Of a stretch of 64,000 bases of DNA, positions 1 to 8,658 are shown piece by piece. The stretch is from JAVVEH01 sp032251435 (GTDB lineage: Bacteria; Verrucomicrobiota; Lentisphaeria; Oligosphaerales; MVZH01). A program made the position numbers and the translations under genes. Below the pieces are notes generated by a model. That model was not told where the DNA came from. It was given only the letters and a program-made list of their open reading frames with translations, and searched no databases. Location: NCBI GenBank assembly GCA_032251435.1, contig JAVVEH010000005.1, forward strand, positions 62,001 through 126,000, read 5' to 3'. How positions within the stretch are numbered: the stretch's first letter is position 1; each line of letters starts with the position of its first letter.

Positions 1-445
1 CCAACACGTCCGGGTCAAACCCGCTGTCCCGCTTCCGGATAGCCGCGACACCGGCGCTTACCCGGTCCGTATCCTGCCGGAGATGACTGGACCGGATCAC
101 ACCGCTCTGGTGGTGGGAAACCGCGCTCTTTCCACCTTTCATAACCGTGAAAAAAACCGCCGTCACCACAATAATCGCCACCGGTATGCCGATCACAGGC
201 GCTTCGATTATCAGACGGATCAGAAAATAAATGAGAATAAATAATCCTTCTCCATCTCCGGAAGAGCCGCCGCCGGAGAACCCGCCGCCGCCACCACCAC
301 CGCCACCACCGTAGCGCCCTCCTCCGCCCGCGCGCCCGAACGCGTCACACGCGGCGAAAACAACGAGCGCGCCCACAAGCCAGAGGCGATAGCGGAAACA
401 CCTGTGGACAAGACTCATGAGGCCGTGGTAACGTTTCGTTGTCAT
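1..445 (-). CDS. Tim44-like domain protein, N-terminal part (runs off window)
   Basis: The minus strand reads open from an ATG at 445 to the window edge. It starts MTTKRYHGLM, followed by a hydrophobic signal or anchor (RYRLWLVGALVVFAA), a glycine-rich stretch (about residues 38-60), a second hydrophobic segment (LFILIYFLIRLII...VAIIVVTAVFF) and then the phrase DSGFDPDVL. Gly-rich linkers followed by a membrane segment and an F-D-x-x-x-L phrase are usual in bacterial Tim44-like (Mba1-fold) proteins, whose role is poorly defined. The C-terminal Tim44 domain itself lies outside the window, so the family call rests on the N-terminal layout. A second in-frame ATG at 418 is possible. The gene lies 27 bases downstream of guaB on the same strand. 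Confidence 0.6.
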   Translation of the reverse strand, partial: MTTKRYHGLMSLVHRCFRYRLWLVGALVVFAACDAFGRAGGGGRYGGGGGGGGGGFSGGGSSGDGEGLFILIYFLIRLIIEAPVIGIPVAIIVVTAVFFTVMKGGKSAVSHHQSGVIRSSHLRQDTDRVSAGVAAIRKRDSGFDPDVL

Positions 446-472
446 AGTGTCACGCGTGCTCTCTGGTGTCAC

Positions 473-1972
473 CTAATTTTTCGTTTGATAATTAGGAGCG
501 TCTTTGATCACTTTCACACCGTGGGGATGAGCCTCATGCAGACTGGCTGACGACACTCTGATAAACTTCGCCTTACGCTGCAACTCACCTAAATCGCGCG
601 CGCCGCAATACCCAAGCGAGAACCGCAACCCGCCGACATACTGGTGAAGCACGGCGGCCACTTTTCCCCGGTAAGGCACAAGACCCTCGATTCCCTGGGG
701 AACCAGATGTTCCGGATTGTTCACATCCTTCTGACCATACCGCTCTCGGGAACCCTTGTTCGCCTTCATGGCGTCCAAGCTGCCCATTCCCCGGTAGGCG
801 ACGTATGTCCGGCCTTGGTGAATTAACTTTTCACCCGGACTTTCTTCAGTGGCGGCCAGAACGGACCCCATCATCACTGAAGCCGCGCCGGCCGCCACGG
901 CTTTGGCCACATCCCCGGAATAGGTGATTCCCCCGTCACTAATCACGGGAATTTCGTCACCGACAGCCTTCCTGACTTCATAAACCGCGGTCAATTGCGG
1001 GATCCCGACACCGGCCACAACCCGCGTGGTGCAAATCGACCCCGGGCCGATGCCCACCTTCACCGCGTCGGCACCGGCGTCAACAAGACGAACCGCGGCT
1101 TCGGCGGTGCCGATATTTCCGGCAATCACATCCTGCTTGATACCGGCGGCTTTCAACGCGCGGACAGTCTCAATGACACCTTTTGAGTCGCCATGCGCGG
1201 TGTCGATAACCAACGCGTCCACATCCGCGTCAATCAACGCTTGAATCCGCTCATCATCGTGGGGACTGATGGCCCCGGCGACCCGCAAACGATGCTGACT
1301 GTCCCGGTTAAACAGTGGATTGGTATTCTCATAAATGTCCTTGACATCACTGAAACTGTAGAGGCCAATCAATTTTCCGGCTTCATCCACAATGGGCAGC
1401 TTTCCGATTTGATTGTCAACCATGATGTTAAACGCGTCATCCATACTGGTGGCGGCGCCGGCGGTGATCAGGTTCTTGGTCATGGCCTGTTCCACAGGCA
1501 CATCTGTCTCCCGTAAAAATTTAATGTCCCGGGCGGTCAGAATCCCCACCGGACAGCCGTTGTCATCCACGATTGGAAACCCGGAAAATTGGAAATTCCG
1601 CCGCGCTTTCTCGGCCAGCAAGTCGATCACCCGCTGGCGCTTGTTGAACACGACTGGATCTCGTATCAAGCCGTTCAAATAATGCTTCACCCGGGCGACC
1701 TGCTTGCTCTGACTGATGACATCCTGATTTTTGTGAATAACCCCGATGCCTCCCTCGAGCGCGATGGCGATCGCCATCTCGCTTTGGGTGACCGTGTCCA
1801 TGGCGGCGCTGATAAACGGGATGTTGAGACGGATATGCCGACTGAAGGAGCTGGTCACATTCGCCTCATCGGGCAGAAAATCAGCGTATTGCGTCACGAG
1901 AGAGACATCGTCAAACGTCAGCCCAGTATTGGGGAAACTGGCCATAAACTGGTCGAGGTGGGAATTTTTCAC
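473..1972 (-). CDS. guaB: IMP dehydrogenase
   Basis: Catalyses NAD-dependent oxidation of IMP to XMP, the committed step of GMP synthesis in the cytoplasm. The 499-residue length is normal. The TIM barrel is interrupted by two CBS domains (about residues 105-215). The catalytic cysteine is C314 in GPGSICTT, preceded by the phosphate-binding GxGPG segment. The mobile flap YRGMGS and the substrate aspartate region SDGGI are present. The start MKNSHLDQF is the only early methionine. It lies 141 bases downstream of khpB on the same strand, so it may be read through from the ribosomal-protein operon or have its own promoter. No guanine riboswitch is visible upstream. I am confident of the function. 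Confidence 0.97.
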   Translation of the reverse strand: MKNSHLDQFMASFPNTGLTFDDVSLVTQYADFLPDEANVTSSFSRHIRLNIPFISAAMDTVTQSEMAIAIALEGGIGVIHKNQDVISQSKQVARVKHYLNGLIRDPVVFNKRQRVIDLLAEKARRNFQFSGFPIVDDNGCPVGILTARDIKFLRETDVPVEQAMTKNLITAGAATSMDDAFNIMVDNQIGKLPIVDEAGKLIGLYSFSDVKDIYENTNPLFNRDSQHRLRVAGAISPHDDERIQALIDADVDALVIDTAHGDSKGVIETVRALKAAGIKQDVIAGNIGTAEAAVRLVDAGADAVKVGIGPGSICTTRVVAGVGIPQLTAVYEVRKAVGDEIPVISDGGITYSGDVAKAVAAGAASVMMGSVLAATEESPGEKLIHQGRTYVAYRGMGSLDAMKANKGSRERYGQKDVNNPEHLVPQGIEGLVPYRGKVAAVLHQYVGGLRFSLGYCGARDLGELQRKAKFIRVSSASLHEAHPHGVKVIKDAPNYQTKN

Positions 1973-2113
1973 AGTGGCTGTCCCTTTTCAATCCATCACT
2001 CAAATAAAACGGAGACGGCCTCCGTAAAGCCGGCGGCGGTCCCGCTGAAAAACATGCTGACACCGCGATAAATAAACGCGGGAAAAGACGGTGTCAAAGC
2101 CGAAAATAGTCCT

Positions 2114-2677
2114 TTATTCGGCCGTGGCCAAAGAAATGGTGATTTTCTTTTTATTCCCGGCCATCACGTCCCCGCTTTGGGTCTGGATGGTCGTGTCGCT
2201 TGCCAGCGCCGCGTGAATCACGCGGCGCTCACTGGCGGTGAAGGGTCCAATAGTTTTGGGATCACCCCATCGTTTGACTTCTTTGGCGGCGTCCAAGGCC
2301 AGTTTTTCCAATCGGTCATTGTCAGGCTGACGGGAGACAACGTCATTTTCGTCCGCTTTCGTTTCTCTGTCCGGCCGGGATTTTCCCTCCTCACCTTCTT
2401 TTTTACCGCCCCTGGGGTTCGCGCCCCCTTCAACATCTATGACGACCCGCACCGGTTGTTCATACTTCCCGGAAACAATCCGATTAACAAGATAATCAAA
2501 ATTATTCAACACGCGCCCCCCGCGGCCGATCAGCCGCCCGGGCTCATCCGTTTTAACACTCAAAACCACGCGCTTGCCGTCAAGAGACCCCGAAACGGTC
2601 GTTTGAATGCCTAAGGCGGCGGTCATTTTTTCCAAACATTCGGCGGCTACAACCGCTGTGTCAACAGACTGGTTCAT
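2114..2677 (-). CDS. khpB: KhpB/Jag RNA-binding protein (KH + R3H)
   Basis: A 187-residue protein with a type II KH domain (about residues 35-90, loop IGRGGR in place of the usual GxxG) and a C-terminal R3H domain (about 120-187, with the S-E-R-R-x-I-H phrase). Between them is a charged, low-complexity linker rich in K, E and G. The family binds many RNAs, often as a partner of KhpA, and affects cell division and envelope in Gram-positives. The N-terminal Jag_N domain of Firmicute homologues is missing, as in many non-Firmicutes. It is the last gene of the rpmH-rnpA-yidD-yidC-khpB order, starting 31 bases after yidC. Confidence 0.92.
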   Translation of the reverse strand: MNQSVDTAVVAAECLEKMTAALGIQTTVSGSLDGKRVVLSVKTDEPGRLIGRGGRVLNNFDYLVNRIVSGKYEQPVRVVIDVEGGANPRGGKKEGEEGKSRPDRETKADENDVVSRQPDNDRLEKLALDAAKEVKRWGDPKTIGPFTASERRVIHAALASDTTIQTQSGDVMAGNKKKITISLATAE

Positions 2678-2708
2678 CTTCGTTTCTCCACATGAATTTA
2701 TACAAAAG

Positions 2709-4562
2709 CTAGGCCTTCAAGGGTTGCTCACCCCGGGCTTCTTTTCGGGCTTCAATACGCTTGGTGACCAGATTTTGCCCGATCGTCAATACTTGGTTGG
2801 TCGTCCAATATAATGTCAGCCCTGAGGGCATGCTATAGAATATGATCATGAAAAACAGGCTCATGAACATCATCATTTTCTTCTGCGACGGATCACCGGC
2901 TGTCGGAGTCAAACGCTGCTGCAGGAGCATGGTCGCGCTCATGAGAATGGCCAGCGGCCGGACCGGCAGGCTCTCACCAAAGGGCAACAGGGTGTCCGGC
3001 TGAGATAAATCCGAAATGTAGAAAAAGGCGGCGTGACGAAGCTCAACCGCTCCCCGAAGCGTGTTAAACAACGCGAAAAAAACCGGGATTTGAAGCAACA
3101 TCGGCAGGCATCCACCGGCGGGGTTGACTTTATTTTCTTTGTAAAATTCCATGGTCTTGCGATTCAACATCTGGGGATCATTTTTATATTTTTCCCGCAT
3201 CGCTTTGATTTCCGGCTGCAATTGCGCCATCCGCCGCATGGACACCGTGCTTTTATGGGTCAGCGGCCAGAATAATGTTTTGATGACCACTGTCACGACA
3301 ATGATGGCGAATCCGAATCCCCACGTCCCGCCGAAAAATCCGTTCAAAGCGATCAGTGAGCGCAAAATTGTTTTGGCGATGAGTTTCATCCACCCCGCCC
3401 GGAAAAACATGAAGTAATCCAGACGCATGATGTCTTCGGTGTTGGGCGCCAGACTGCTTAAGGCCTTTAGCGTTTTGGGGCCGGCGTATCCGGAAAAAAC
3501 AAATGTCATCTCCGCGCCGTCGGCTGGCAGACGGATGGTTCCCAAGGCGGCGGTGGCGTGAATCCAGTCACGGGGTGGTCCCTCGATGCTGTTGTCCTCG
3601 GCCATTTGATCGACACCAATGGCGACATCCGCGAAGGCGGCCACAGACGGCTCCTGAGCCTCGGTTGGCACGTGAGGAATCAACATGTAAGCGAAATATT
3701 TATTGTGCACGGCCGTCCAGGCGGCTGGAGCGGAAATGGAGACAGGACCGCCGTCAGGACGCGACTTGCGCACCTTTTTCACGGTGAACGAGGCGGGACG
3801 TCCCCGCAAGTCCGGAGCCACATCAACAGCCAAGTCAATATCGCCGACCCGGGACATTTTGGGCCCGGCGGCCACCCCGTCGCCGGTCAGCCCGCCGAGA
3901 CGAATCAGCGGCGCCACCGCGACCGCTTCGCCACCCGTGCTGGAGATAGCCAGTGAGTACGTGAAGCGATACGGATCATCGCGGTCAAGCCGCCAGGTTT
4001 CAACAAGTTTCACCCCGTCGGCGCCGCGCCGCTCCAAGGTCACACCCTCCCCGTCATCATGTTCATCAACCTGGGCGGCGCCGGCCGGCGTGAACCCGGG
4101 AATACGGGTTGAACAAAACGGAAACCGCCAGGAGCCCAGTTCCACCGGCTCGCCGCTCCCCTTCTCCCCATAGGGTTCGAAAGCGTGAAGCCGCACGGCC
4201 GTAATCCCTCCGTTCACCGGATCAATGAAAAACGTCACGTCCTTGGCTTCGCCGTCTTTACCGGTAATGGAAGTGACTGTTTCCGGTTTCACGACAGGTG
4301 GCGGGGGTGGCGCGTTGTCCGCGCCTGAGATTTTCGGGGTATCCGTCATGGGTTGGCTGGGAACCGGGGCGGTCGAGTCGGCAAGCGGCGGCTCTTGGGG
4401 GAATTCAGCGACGGGTGGCTCCGCATCCGCGGATGGCGCGCCCTCCTCCATGACTGGCGCGGGTCTGCTCATCCAACCCAGATGATTCATCAGGGCATAC
4501 CATCCAATCATCAGCGCCATGCCGCCGGCAAGAATAAGAATGGTCTCTTTGTTAAATTTCAT
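2709..4562 (-). CDS. yidC: Membrane protein insertase YidC
   Basis: Inserts and folds inner-membrane proteins, with or without SecYEG. The long Gram-negative form is seen: an N-terminal membrane anchor (ETILILAGGMALMIGWYAL), a proline-rich linker, a large periplasmic beta domain (about residues 100-360) and the conserved 60-kDa inner-membrane domain (about 390-605) with hydrophobic helices, one of them containing GGCLPMLLQIPVFFALF. The tail is basic (TKRIEARKEARGE), as expected for ribosome contact. I place the start at 4562 (MKFNKETILIL); the open frame extends 30 codons upstream but these are inside yidD and not YidC-like. The start overlaps the end of yidD by 11 bases, implying translational coupling. 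Confidence 0.95.
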   Translation of the reverse strand: MKFNKETILILAGGMALMIGWYALMNHLGWMSRPAPVMEEGAPSADAEPPVAEFPQEPPLADSTAPVPSQPMTDTPKISGADNAPPPPPVVKPETVTSITGKDGEAKDVTFFIDPVNGGITAVRLHAFEPYGEKGSGEPVELGSWRFPFCSTRIPGFTPAGAAQVDEHDDGEGVTLERRGADGVKLVETWRLDRDDPYRFTYSLAISSTGGEAVAVAPLIRLGGLTGDGVAAGPKMSRVGDIDLAVDVAPDLRGRPASFTVKKVRKSRPDGGPVSISAPAAWTAVHNKYFAYMLIPHVPTEAQEPSVAAFADVAIGVDQMAEDNSIEGPPRDWIHATAALGTIRLPADGAEMTFVFSGYAGPKTLKALSSLAPNTEDIMRLDYFMFFRAGWMKLIAKTILRSLIALNGFFGGTWGFGFAIIVVTVVIKTLFWPLTHKSTVSMRRMAQLQPEIKAMREKYKNDPQMLNRKTMEFYKENKVNPAGGCLPMLLQIPVFFALFNTLRGAVELRHAAFFYISDLSQPDTLLPFGESLPVRPLAILMSATMLLQQRLTPTAGDPSQKKMMMFMSLFFMIIFYSMPSGLTLYWTTNQVLTIGQNLVTKRIEARKEARGEQPLKA

Positions 4563-4830
4563 CAGTTTTTTCAGAACTTTCCGTTGCGTCCCCGGAGCCG
4601 GGAACAGGGTCATATAAACAACCTTTGTAGAAAGGATGGCAGCGCATGACACGCCTGAAACTTAACCAGCCTCCCTTAAAGAAACCATGCCTTATCAGCG
4701 CTTCACGGGCGTATCCGGAACATGTCGGGGTGAACCGGCAACAGCTCGGTTTAAGAGGAGAAATAAACCGTCTGTAAACCCAAAGAAAAAACAAAAAAAG
4801 ACGATTGATTAAACTTAATCGCCTTTTCAC
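4552..4830 (-). CDS. yidD: Membrane protein insertion efficiency factor YidD
   Basis: A 92-residue DUF37 protein. The family hallmark is present: an N-terminal amphipathic helix (LINRLFLFFLWVYRRFISPL), then CCRFTPTCSGYAREAL, and then MRCHPFYKGCLYDPVP. YidD assists YidC in membrane insertion and sits at the inner face of the membrane. The start overlaps the end of rnpA by 4 bases and its end overlaps yidC, which is the standard arrangement. The C-terminal tail (ATESSEKTDEI) is acidic and variable. Confidence 0.95.
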   Translation of the reverse strand: MKRRLSLINRLFLFFLWVYRRFISPLKPSCCRFTPTCSGYAREALIRHGFFKGGWLSFRRVMRCHPFYKGCLYDPVPGSGDATESSEKTDEI

Positions 4831-5234
4831 ACGTCGGTCCCTGAAGGCTGTTCCCTAAAGGCTCCGAGGGTCCGCAGCAACCGGTCAATTTCCGGCGCCA
4901 CATCCTGAAGCTTCACATCCCGTAGCATAAACGCCCGGGGACGAAACTCAATCCAGCAATCGTTTAACCGCGGAGCCAATAGCCGGAACCGCTCACGGAA
5001 CAAACGCCGGGCCCGGTTCCTGTCAACCGCTCTTTTGCTGTAGTGCCGGGAGATGACAAAAGCCACACGCCGACACCCGTCCGGTGCCGGATTAACCACC
5101 CGGATCACACAAAAACGCCCCACCGCTGAGCGCCCGTGCCGACGAATATACTGAAAATCGGCGTGCCGCCGCAACCGTGTCTTCGACGAAAAGACCCGTT
5201 CGCGGCCGACAACCGATTTTTCCGGGTTCACCAC
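4827..5234 (-). CDS. rnpA: Ribonuclease P protein component
   Basis: Protein subunit that helps the RNase P RNA mature tRNA 5' ends. The 135-residue protein has the RNR signature region (SKRAVDRNRARRLFRERFR) and an upstream basic FxxIRRHGRS segment. It lies 41 bases downstream of rpmH and overlaps yidD, in the conserved operon. The first about 15 residues vary between species, so MVNPEKSVVG is a likely but unproven start. Confidence 0.95.
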   Translation of the reverse strand: MVNPEKSVVGRERVFSSKTRLRRHADFQYIRRHGRSAVGRFCVIRVVNPAPDGCRRVAFVISRHYSKRAVDRNRARRLFRERFRLLAPRLNDCWIEFRPRAFMLRDVKLQDVAPEIDRLLRTLGAFREQPSGTDV

Positions 5235-5275
5235 GATTCAACCCCGCGATCCGGCTTGTGAGAAAGCCGGAATCA

Positions 5276-5410
5276 TCATGCGGTCAAACGCTTGCGTCCG
5301 CGTTGACGGCGGCGCTTGATGATCGCCCGGCCATTGTGAGTGCGCATGCGGGCGCGAAAACCCAATTTACGTTTGCGGGATCTGTTCGAAGGCTGAAATG
5401 TGCGTTTCAT
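5276..5410 (-). CDS. rpmH: 50S ribosomal protein bL34
   Basis: Encodes 44 residues starting MKRTFQPSNRSRKRKLGFR and ending in RRQRGRKRLTA, an almost textbook bL34. It is too short to appear in many ORF scans. It is the first gene of the rpmH-rnpA-yidD-yidC-khpB operon and has a leader of roughly 80 bases after the promoter at 5497-5524. Its product binds 23S rRNA in the large subunit. Confidence 0.98.
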   Translation of the reverse strand: MKRTFQPSNRSRKRKLGFRARMRTHNGRAIIKRRRQRGRKRLTA

Positions 5411-5496
5411 GTGTTTTTTCCTGACTAGTGTCTATTTGGAACGTCTTTACTTAAGAAAAACAGAAAAGAAATTGTCACCTGAAAATAAGGGTGTGT

Positions 5497-5524
5497 AATA
5501 TAATCTCCCCTTACCTCACGTCAA
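5497..5524 (-). promoter_or_regulatory. Sigma70-type promoter for the rpmH operon
   Basis: On the minus strand a TTGACG (-35, at 5519-5524) is followed after 16 bases by TATATT (-10, at 5497-5502). Both are one mismatch from consensus. The position, about 85 bases upstream of rpmH, fits. Seen by eye only; no start site data. Confidence 0.6.
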
Positions 5525-5590
5525 CCGATCAAAAAAAGGAATCTCAAACTTAGCGGGAACATGCTTGCCCCGCGGGAAGCGGCGCGGGGA

Positions 5591-5968
5591 TCAATCATCC
5601 AGTCCGTCAGCGATAAAACGCTCGTACTGCTCCTCAGTCATCAACACGTCAAAATCATTCTCATCAATATCTGAAAGTTTACAAATCCAACCATCTTGTT
5701 CAGGCGACGCGTTAATTCGCTCCGCCTCCACCTCCAACCGGTCATTCACCTCAGTGACGACCCCGCCCACGGGCGTGGACACATCCGTCGCCGCCTTGGC
5801 GCTTTCCACGACGCACAGGTTATCGCCCTGGGACAAGGTCGTTCCCACCGTCGGCAAATCAATAAACGTCACTTTCCCAAGCTCATCAACCAAATACGCG
5901 CTTAAACCGACCACACCGACACCGTTTTCAACGTCAATCCATTGATGCTCTTCACTAAATAATTTCAT
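5591..5968 (-). CDS. gcvH: Glycine cleavage system H protein
   Basis: A 125-residue lipoyl carrier protein. Lipoylated lysine is K58 in VESAKAATDV, in the hairpin of a biotinyl/lipoyl fold. The H protein shuttles the aminomethyl group between P, T and L proteins, and can also serve as a lipoate donor. No gcvP or gcvT is in the window, so it is either a stand-alone gcvH or the rest lies elsewhere. A GC-rich inverted repeat (5568-5574 with 5583-5589) follows the stop but lacks a T-run. The start is the only early ATG. Confidence 0.95.
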   Translation of the reverse strand: MKLFSEEHQWIDVENGVGVVGLSAYLVDELGKVTFIDLPTVGTTLSQGDNLCVVESAKAATDVSTPVGGVVTEVNDRLEVEAERINASPEQDGWICKLSDIDENDFDVLMTEEQYERFIADGLDD

Positions 5969-6313
5969 TCCATAACTCCCGCCATTCTCCGCGGCCGCGC
6001 GGACCGGCGTTTCAAACCAGGTTAACCGTCATATGCCTGAATTGGGTAAACATATCTGAACTATCGATTTATCAAGTCCATTCGCCAAAAAAATTAATCC
6101 GGCCATGCGCTGACAGCGCCGGAAACCGCCCCGTGGTCCAGTCGTCCACATGTTTTTCAGGGTTTATATCATTTCGCGGTTGCGCCCTGAACAAGCAGGA
6201 AGTATCTTAACGCCAATGGTTATGTGAGGCGTGTCATCTGGTAGTGGCATCGACCATTCCCCACCGCCTCCCGGCGCACGTAAAGAAAAAACATATTTCA
6301 GGAGATTGGTTTC

Positions 6314-7195
6314 ATGTGGACAACACTCATTATGCTGGCGGCGGGAGCCGGTGCGATTGCCGGCCTGATAAAAATGAAACAAGGTGAGGATTGGGGCAAA
6401 GGTGTCGTCATCGCCTGCGCCATTCTGGCGATTCTACTCGCCGCCTATAACACCAATAAGCGTATGAATGGGGGGAAAATCAGTCAAAAAGACATCGCCC
6501 GTCGACAGGCGAACAACGCCGCCTACCAAGAGGTGAGCGGAGAGAAACTCGGCCTTGAACTGGCCCGCAAATTTCCCGGTGCCAAAGCCGTCGTTATTCG
6601 ACCGACTGAGATCACGGACATTGATCCGGCCATCCCCGCGCTCGGCTATGGGGAGGAAGCCGCGCGGCGGCTGGCGGGACTGAAAAGGGGCTTTAGCGAC
6701 GTGATTGAGATCTTGACCGTGGTCCATCCGCCTGTCACGGACGACATGCGCGCCAATATGGAGTATGTGAAACAAAATTACAAGGATCAAACCGGCGGGG
6801 AGGATGTGCCGCCGGAGGATTACCTGATGAGCCTGGGGAATTATGGCGTGCTTGATGTCGATGAGTTCAACGCGGCCACCAGCGCAATTCCCTCAGACGC
6901 CACCATGGTGGTTGTCTTGAGCGACTTCCCCTATGAATTGGAAAAATTAGACCTGTGGAAAAAGAAATTAACCGTCGCGGGAATCATAACGGCCATTCCT
7001 CCGAAAATGCCCGCCGCCATCGAGGCCGGTTATATTTCCGCTTTAGTTATCACGAGTCCAAAGGCGGACTACCTGTCACTGGACCTGCCGGAAAATATGG
7101 AAGAGCGGTTCAACCGCCGGTTTCTGTTTATCACCCCCGAAAATCTGAAGGCGGTCGCCGAGGCGAATGAGAAGCTGTTCCCGAAAGCGAAATGA
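6314..7195 (+). CDS. Membrane-anchored protein of unknown function, partner of SPFH protein
   Basis: I do not recognise the family. The 293-residue product begins with two short hydrophobic segments (about residues 3-18 and 29-44, GVVIACAILAILLAAY), followed by a lysine/arginine-rich patch (GGKISQKDIARRQ) and a soluble alpha/beta domain of about 230 residues with alternating hydrophobic strands (AKAVVIRP, DATMVVVLSDF, ISALVITSP). The layout suggests a membrane-tethered cytoplasmic domain. An AGGAG stands 10 bases before the ATG. It is followed after 34 bases by the SPFH/GYF gene on the same strand, and both share the terminator at 8381-8417, so they probably act together. No catalytic motif is apparent. 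Confidence 0.75.
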   Translation: MWTTLIMLAAGAGAIAGLIKMKQGEDWGKGVVIACAILAILLAAYNTNKRMNGGKISQKDIARRQANNAAYQEVSGEKLGLELARKFPGAKAVVIRPTEITDIDPAIPALGYGEEAARRLAGLKRGFSDVIEILTVVHPPVTDDMRANMEYVKQNYKDQTGGEDVPPEDYLMSLGNYGVLDVDEFNAATSAIPSDATMVVVLSDFPYELEKLDLWKKKLTVAGIITAIPPKMPAAIEAGYISALVITSPKADYLSLDLPENMEERFNRRFLFITPENLKAVAEANEKLFPKAK

Positions 7196-7229
7196 CATAA
7201 ACGCGATGCACTGATCAAGGAAAGAAATC

Positions 7230-8348
7230 ATGGGTCTTTTTGGTAAAATACGCTCCCAGTTTATTGACGTTATTGAATGGACGGACAACACCCGGGACAC
7301 ATTGGTTTGGAAGTTCCCGCGCGGAGACAACGAAATCAAGAACGGCGCTCAATTGATTGTCCGGGAAAGTCAAGCCGCGGTCTTTATGCACGAGGGGCAA
7401 ATGGGCGACGTGTTTCTCCCCGGCCGCCACGAATTGTCCACTCGCAACATCCCTGTCCTGACCACATTGGCGAGCTGGAAATACGCCTTTAACGCCCCAT
7501 TTAAATGTGACATTTTCTTTGTCTCAACCCGCCAGTTCACCGATCTGAAATGGGGGACACAGAATCCGATCATGCTTCGTGACGCCGAATTCGGCCCGCT
7601 CCGCTTAAGAGCTTTCGGAAGTTATTGTTTCCAAGTGAGCGACGCGGATAAATTCGTCAAACAACTGGCGGGGACAGACAGCCTGTTTCAAACCCACGAG
7701 ATCATCAACCAGTTCCGCAACATGCTGGTCAGCCGATTCGCCGACACCTTGGGAGAATGTAAGATCCCGGCGCTGGATTTGGCGGCGAACTACAATGAAC
7801 TGGGAGGAAAATTACAAGGCGCGCTCCAGGCCGAGTTTGATGAGTACGGGATTAAATTGACGAAATATCTGGTGGAAAACATCTCGCTGCCGCCCGAAGT
7901 TGAAGCCGCTCTTGACAAACGGTCTCAGATGGGCGTTCTCGGAAACCTCAACGCCTACACGCAAATGCAAACGGCCGACGCGATTCGGGACATGTCCAAC
8001 AACCCGGGCGCGGGGGCCAATATGATGGGCATGGTCGCGGGCATGGGAATGGGACAGGTCATGGGAGGAACCATGCAGGGGAACGCCCAGCAAGCCCAGC
8101 AAGGCGGCGGCGCCCCCCCCCCGATGCCGCAAGCGGCGCAATGGTTCGCCGCCATTGGCGGCCAGCAGACCGGTCCGTTTGACGATGCCGGCCTGCGGGG
8201 CAAAATCTCCTCGGGGGACATCACCAAGGACACCCTGGTGTGGAAGCAGGGCATGGCGAATTGGTCCGCGGCGGGTTCCGTGGCGGACCTCGCCGCTTTG
8301 TTCACCGCCGCCCCGCCTCCCATGCCCCCCCCCATGCCGGAAAATTAA
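7230..8348 (+). CDS. SPFH-domain protein with C-terminal GYF_2 domain (YdjI/virion core-like)
   Basis: The N-terminal two thirds (about residues 1-245) is the SPFH-like domain of the YdjI/virion-core group, recognisable from the opening MGLFGKIRSQFIDVIEW, the phrase IVRESQAAVF and the later EYGIKLTKYLVENISLP. A methionine/glycine-rich linker (about 260-300) leads to a GYF_2-type domain (about 303-358: QWFAAIGGQQTGPFDD...WKQGMANWSAAGSV), then a proline-rich tail. SPFH proteins form membrane-associated rings or scaffolds; the Bacillus YdjI relative takes part in phage-shock-like membrane stress response. A good Shine-Dalgarno (AAGGAAAG) precedes the ATG. Likely a membrane scaffold recruited by the upstream membrane protein; this role is inferred. 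Confidence 0.88.
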   Translation: MGLFGKIRSQFIDVIEWTDNTRDTLVWKFPRGDNEIKNGAQLIVRESQAAVFMHEGQMGDVFLPGRHELSTRNIPVLTTLASWKYAFNAPFKCDIFFVSTRQFTDLKWGTQNPIMLRDAEFGPLRLRAFGSYCFQVSDADKFVKQLAGTDSLFQTHEIINQFRNMLVSRFADTLGECKIPALDLAANYNELGGKLQGALQAEFDEYGIKLTKYLVENISLPPEVEAALDKRSQMGVLGNLNAYTQMQTADAIRDMSNNPGAGANMMGMVAGMGMGQVMGGTMQGNAQQAQQGGGAPPPMPQAAQWFAAIGGQQTGPFDDAGLRGKISSGDITKDTLVWKQGMANWSAAGSVADLAALFTAAPPPMPPPMPEN

Positions 8349-8380
8349 CGCCCGTCAAGGGTCCGCGGAATGTATTCATC

Positions 8381-8417
8381 CCTGAGCGCTTTCACTCTGA
8401 AGGCGCTCAGGCTTTTT
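8381..8417 (+). terminator. Rho-independent terminator of the SPFH operon
   Basis: The stem CCTGAGCGC pairs with GCGCTCAGG and extends inward with four further pairs (one wobble) around a five-base ACTCT loop; it is followed by CTTTTT. It lies 33 bases after the SPFH stop codon and separates that operon from the hydrogenase genes. Confidence 0.88.
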
Positions 8418-8536
8418 AGGCGTGTCACACCGCGTAAACCGTGATATGTCCGCCCGCTTGACCCATCACCGGCCAAGGCGTTTAACCGACATGAATTTTA
8501 TCGATAAAAAAAACAGTATTTCGTGTTTTAGGTCCA

Positions 8537-8564
8537 TTGAAACAGAGGCTTGTGAGATTAAATT
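8537..8564 (+). promoter_or_regulatory. Possible promoter for the hydrogenase operon
   Basis: TTGAAA (8537-8542) and TAAATT (8559-8564) separated by 16 bases lie about 95 bases before hydC, in an AT-rich part of the 310-base gap that also holds the upstream terminator. No clear Rex-type operator was found. Weak evidence, by eye only. Confidence 0.35.
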
Positions 8565-8658
8565 ATGAGCGCTGGGAGTTCTCCAGGCCGGGGCCGTGAG
8601 AATGTCGCGGCGTTAACCATCGGCACATTAATCCAACCAGGTATACGCGGAGGTTGCT

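Noticed and set aside
220..411. 63-residue minus-strand frame inside the Tim44-like gene
   Set aside because: A different frame of the same strand; the continuous frame from 445 to 1 carries the signal, Gly-rich linker and conserved phrases.
5568..5589. GC-rich hairpin after gcvH as a terminator
   Set aside because: Stem of 7 bp is real but no T-run follows on the minus strand.
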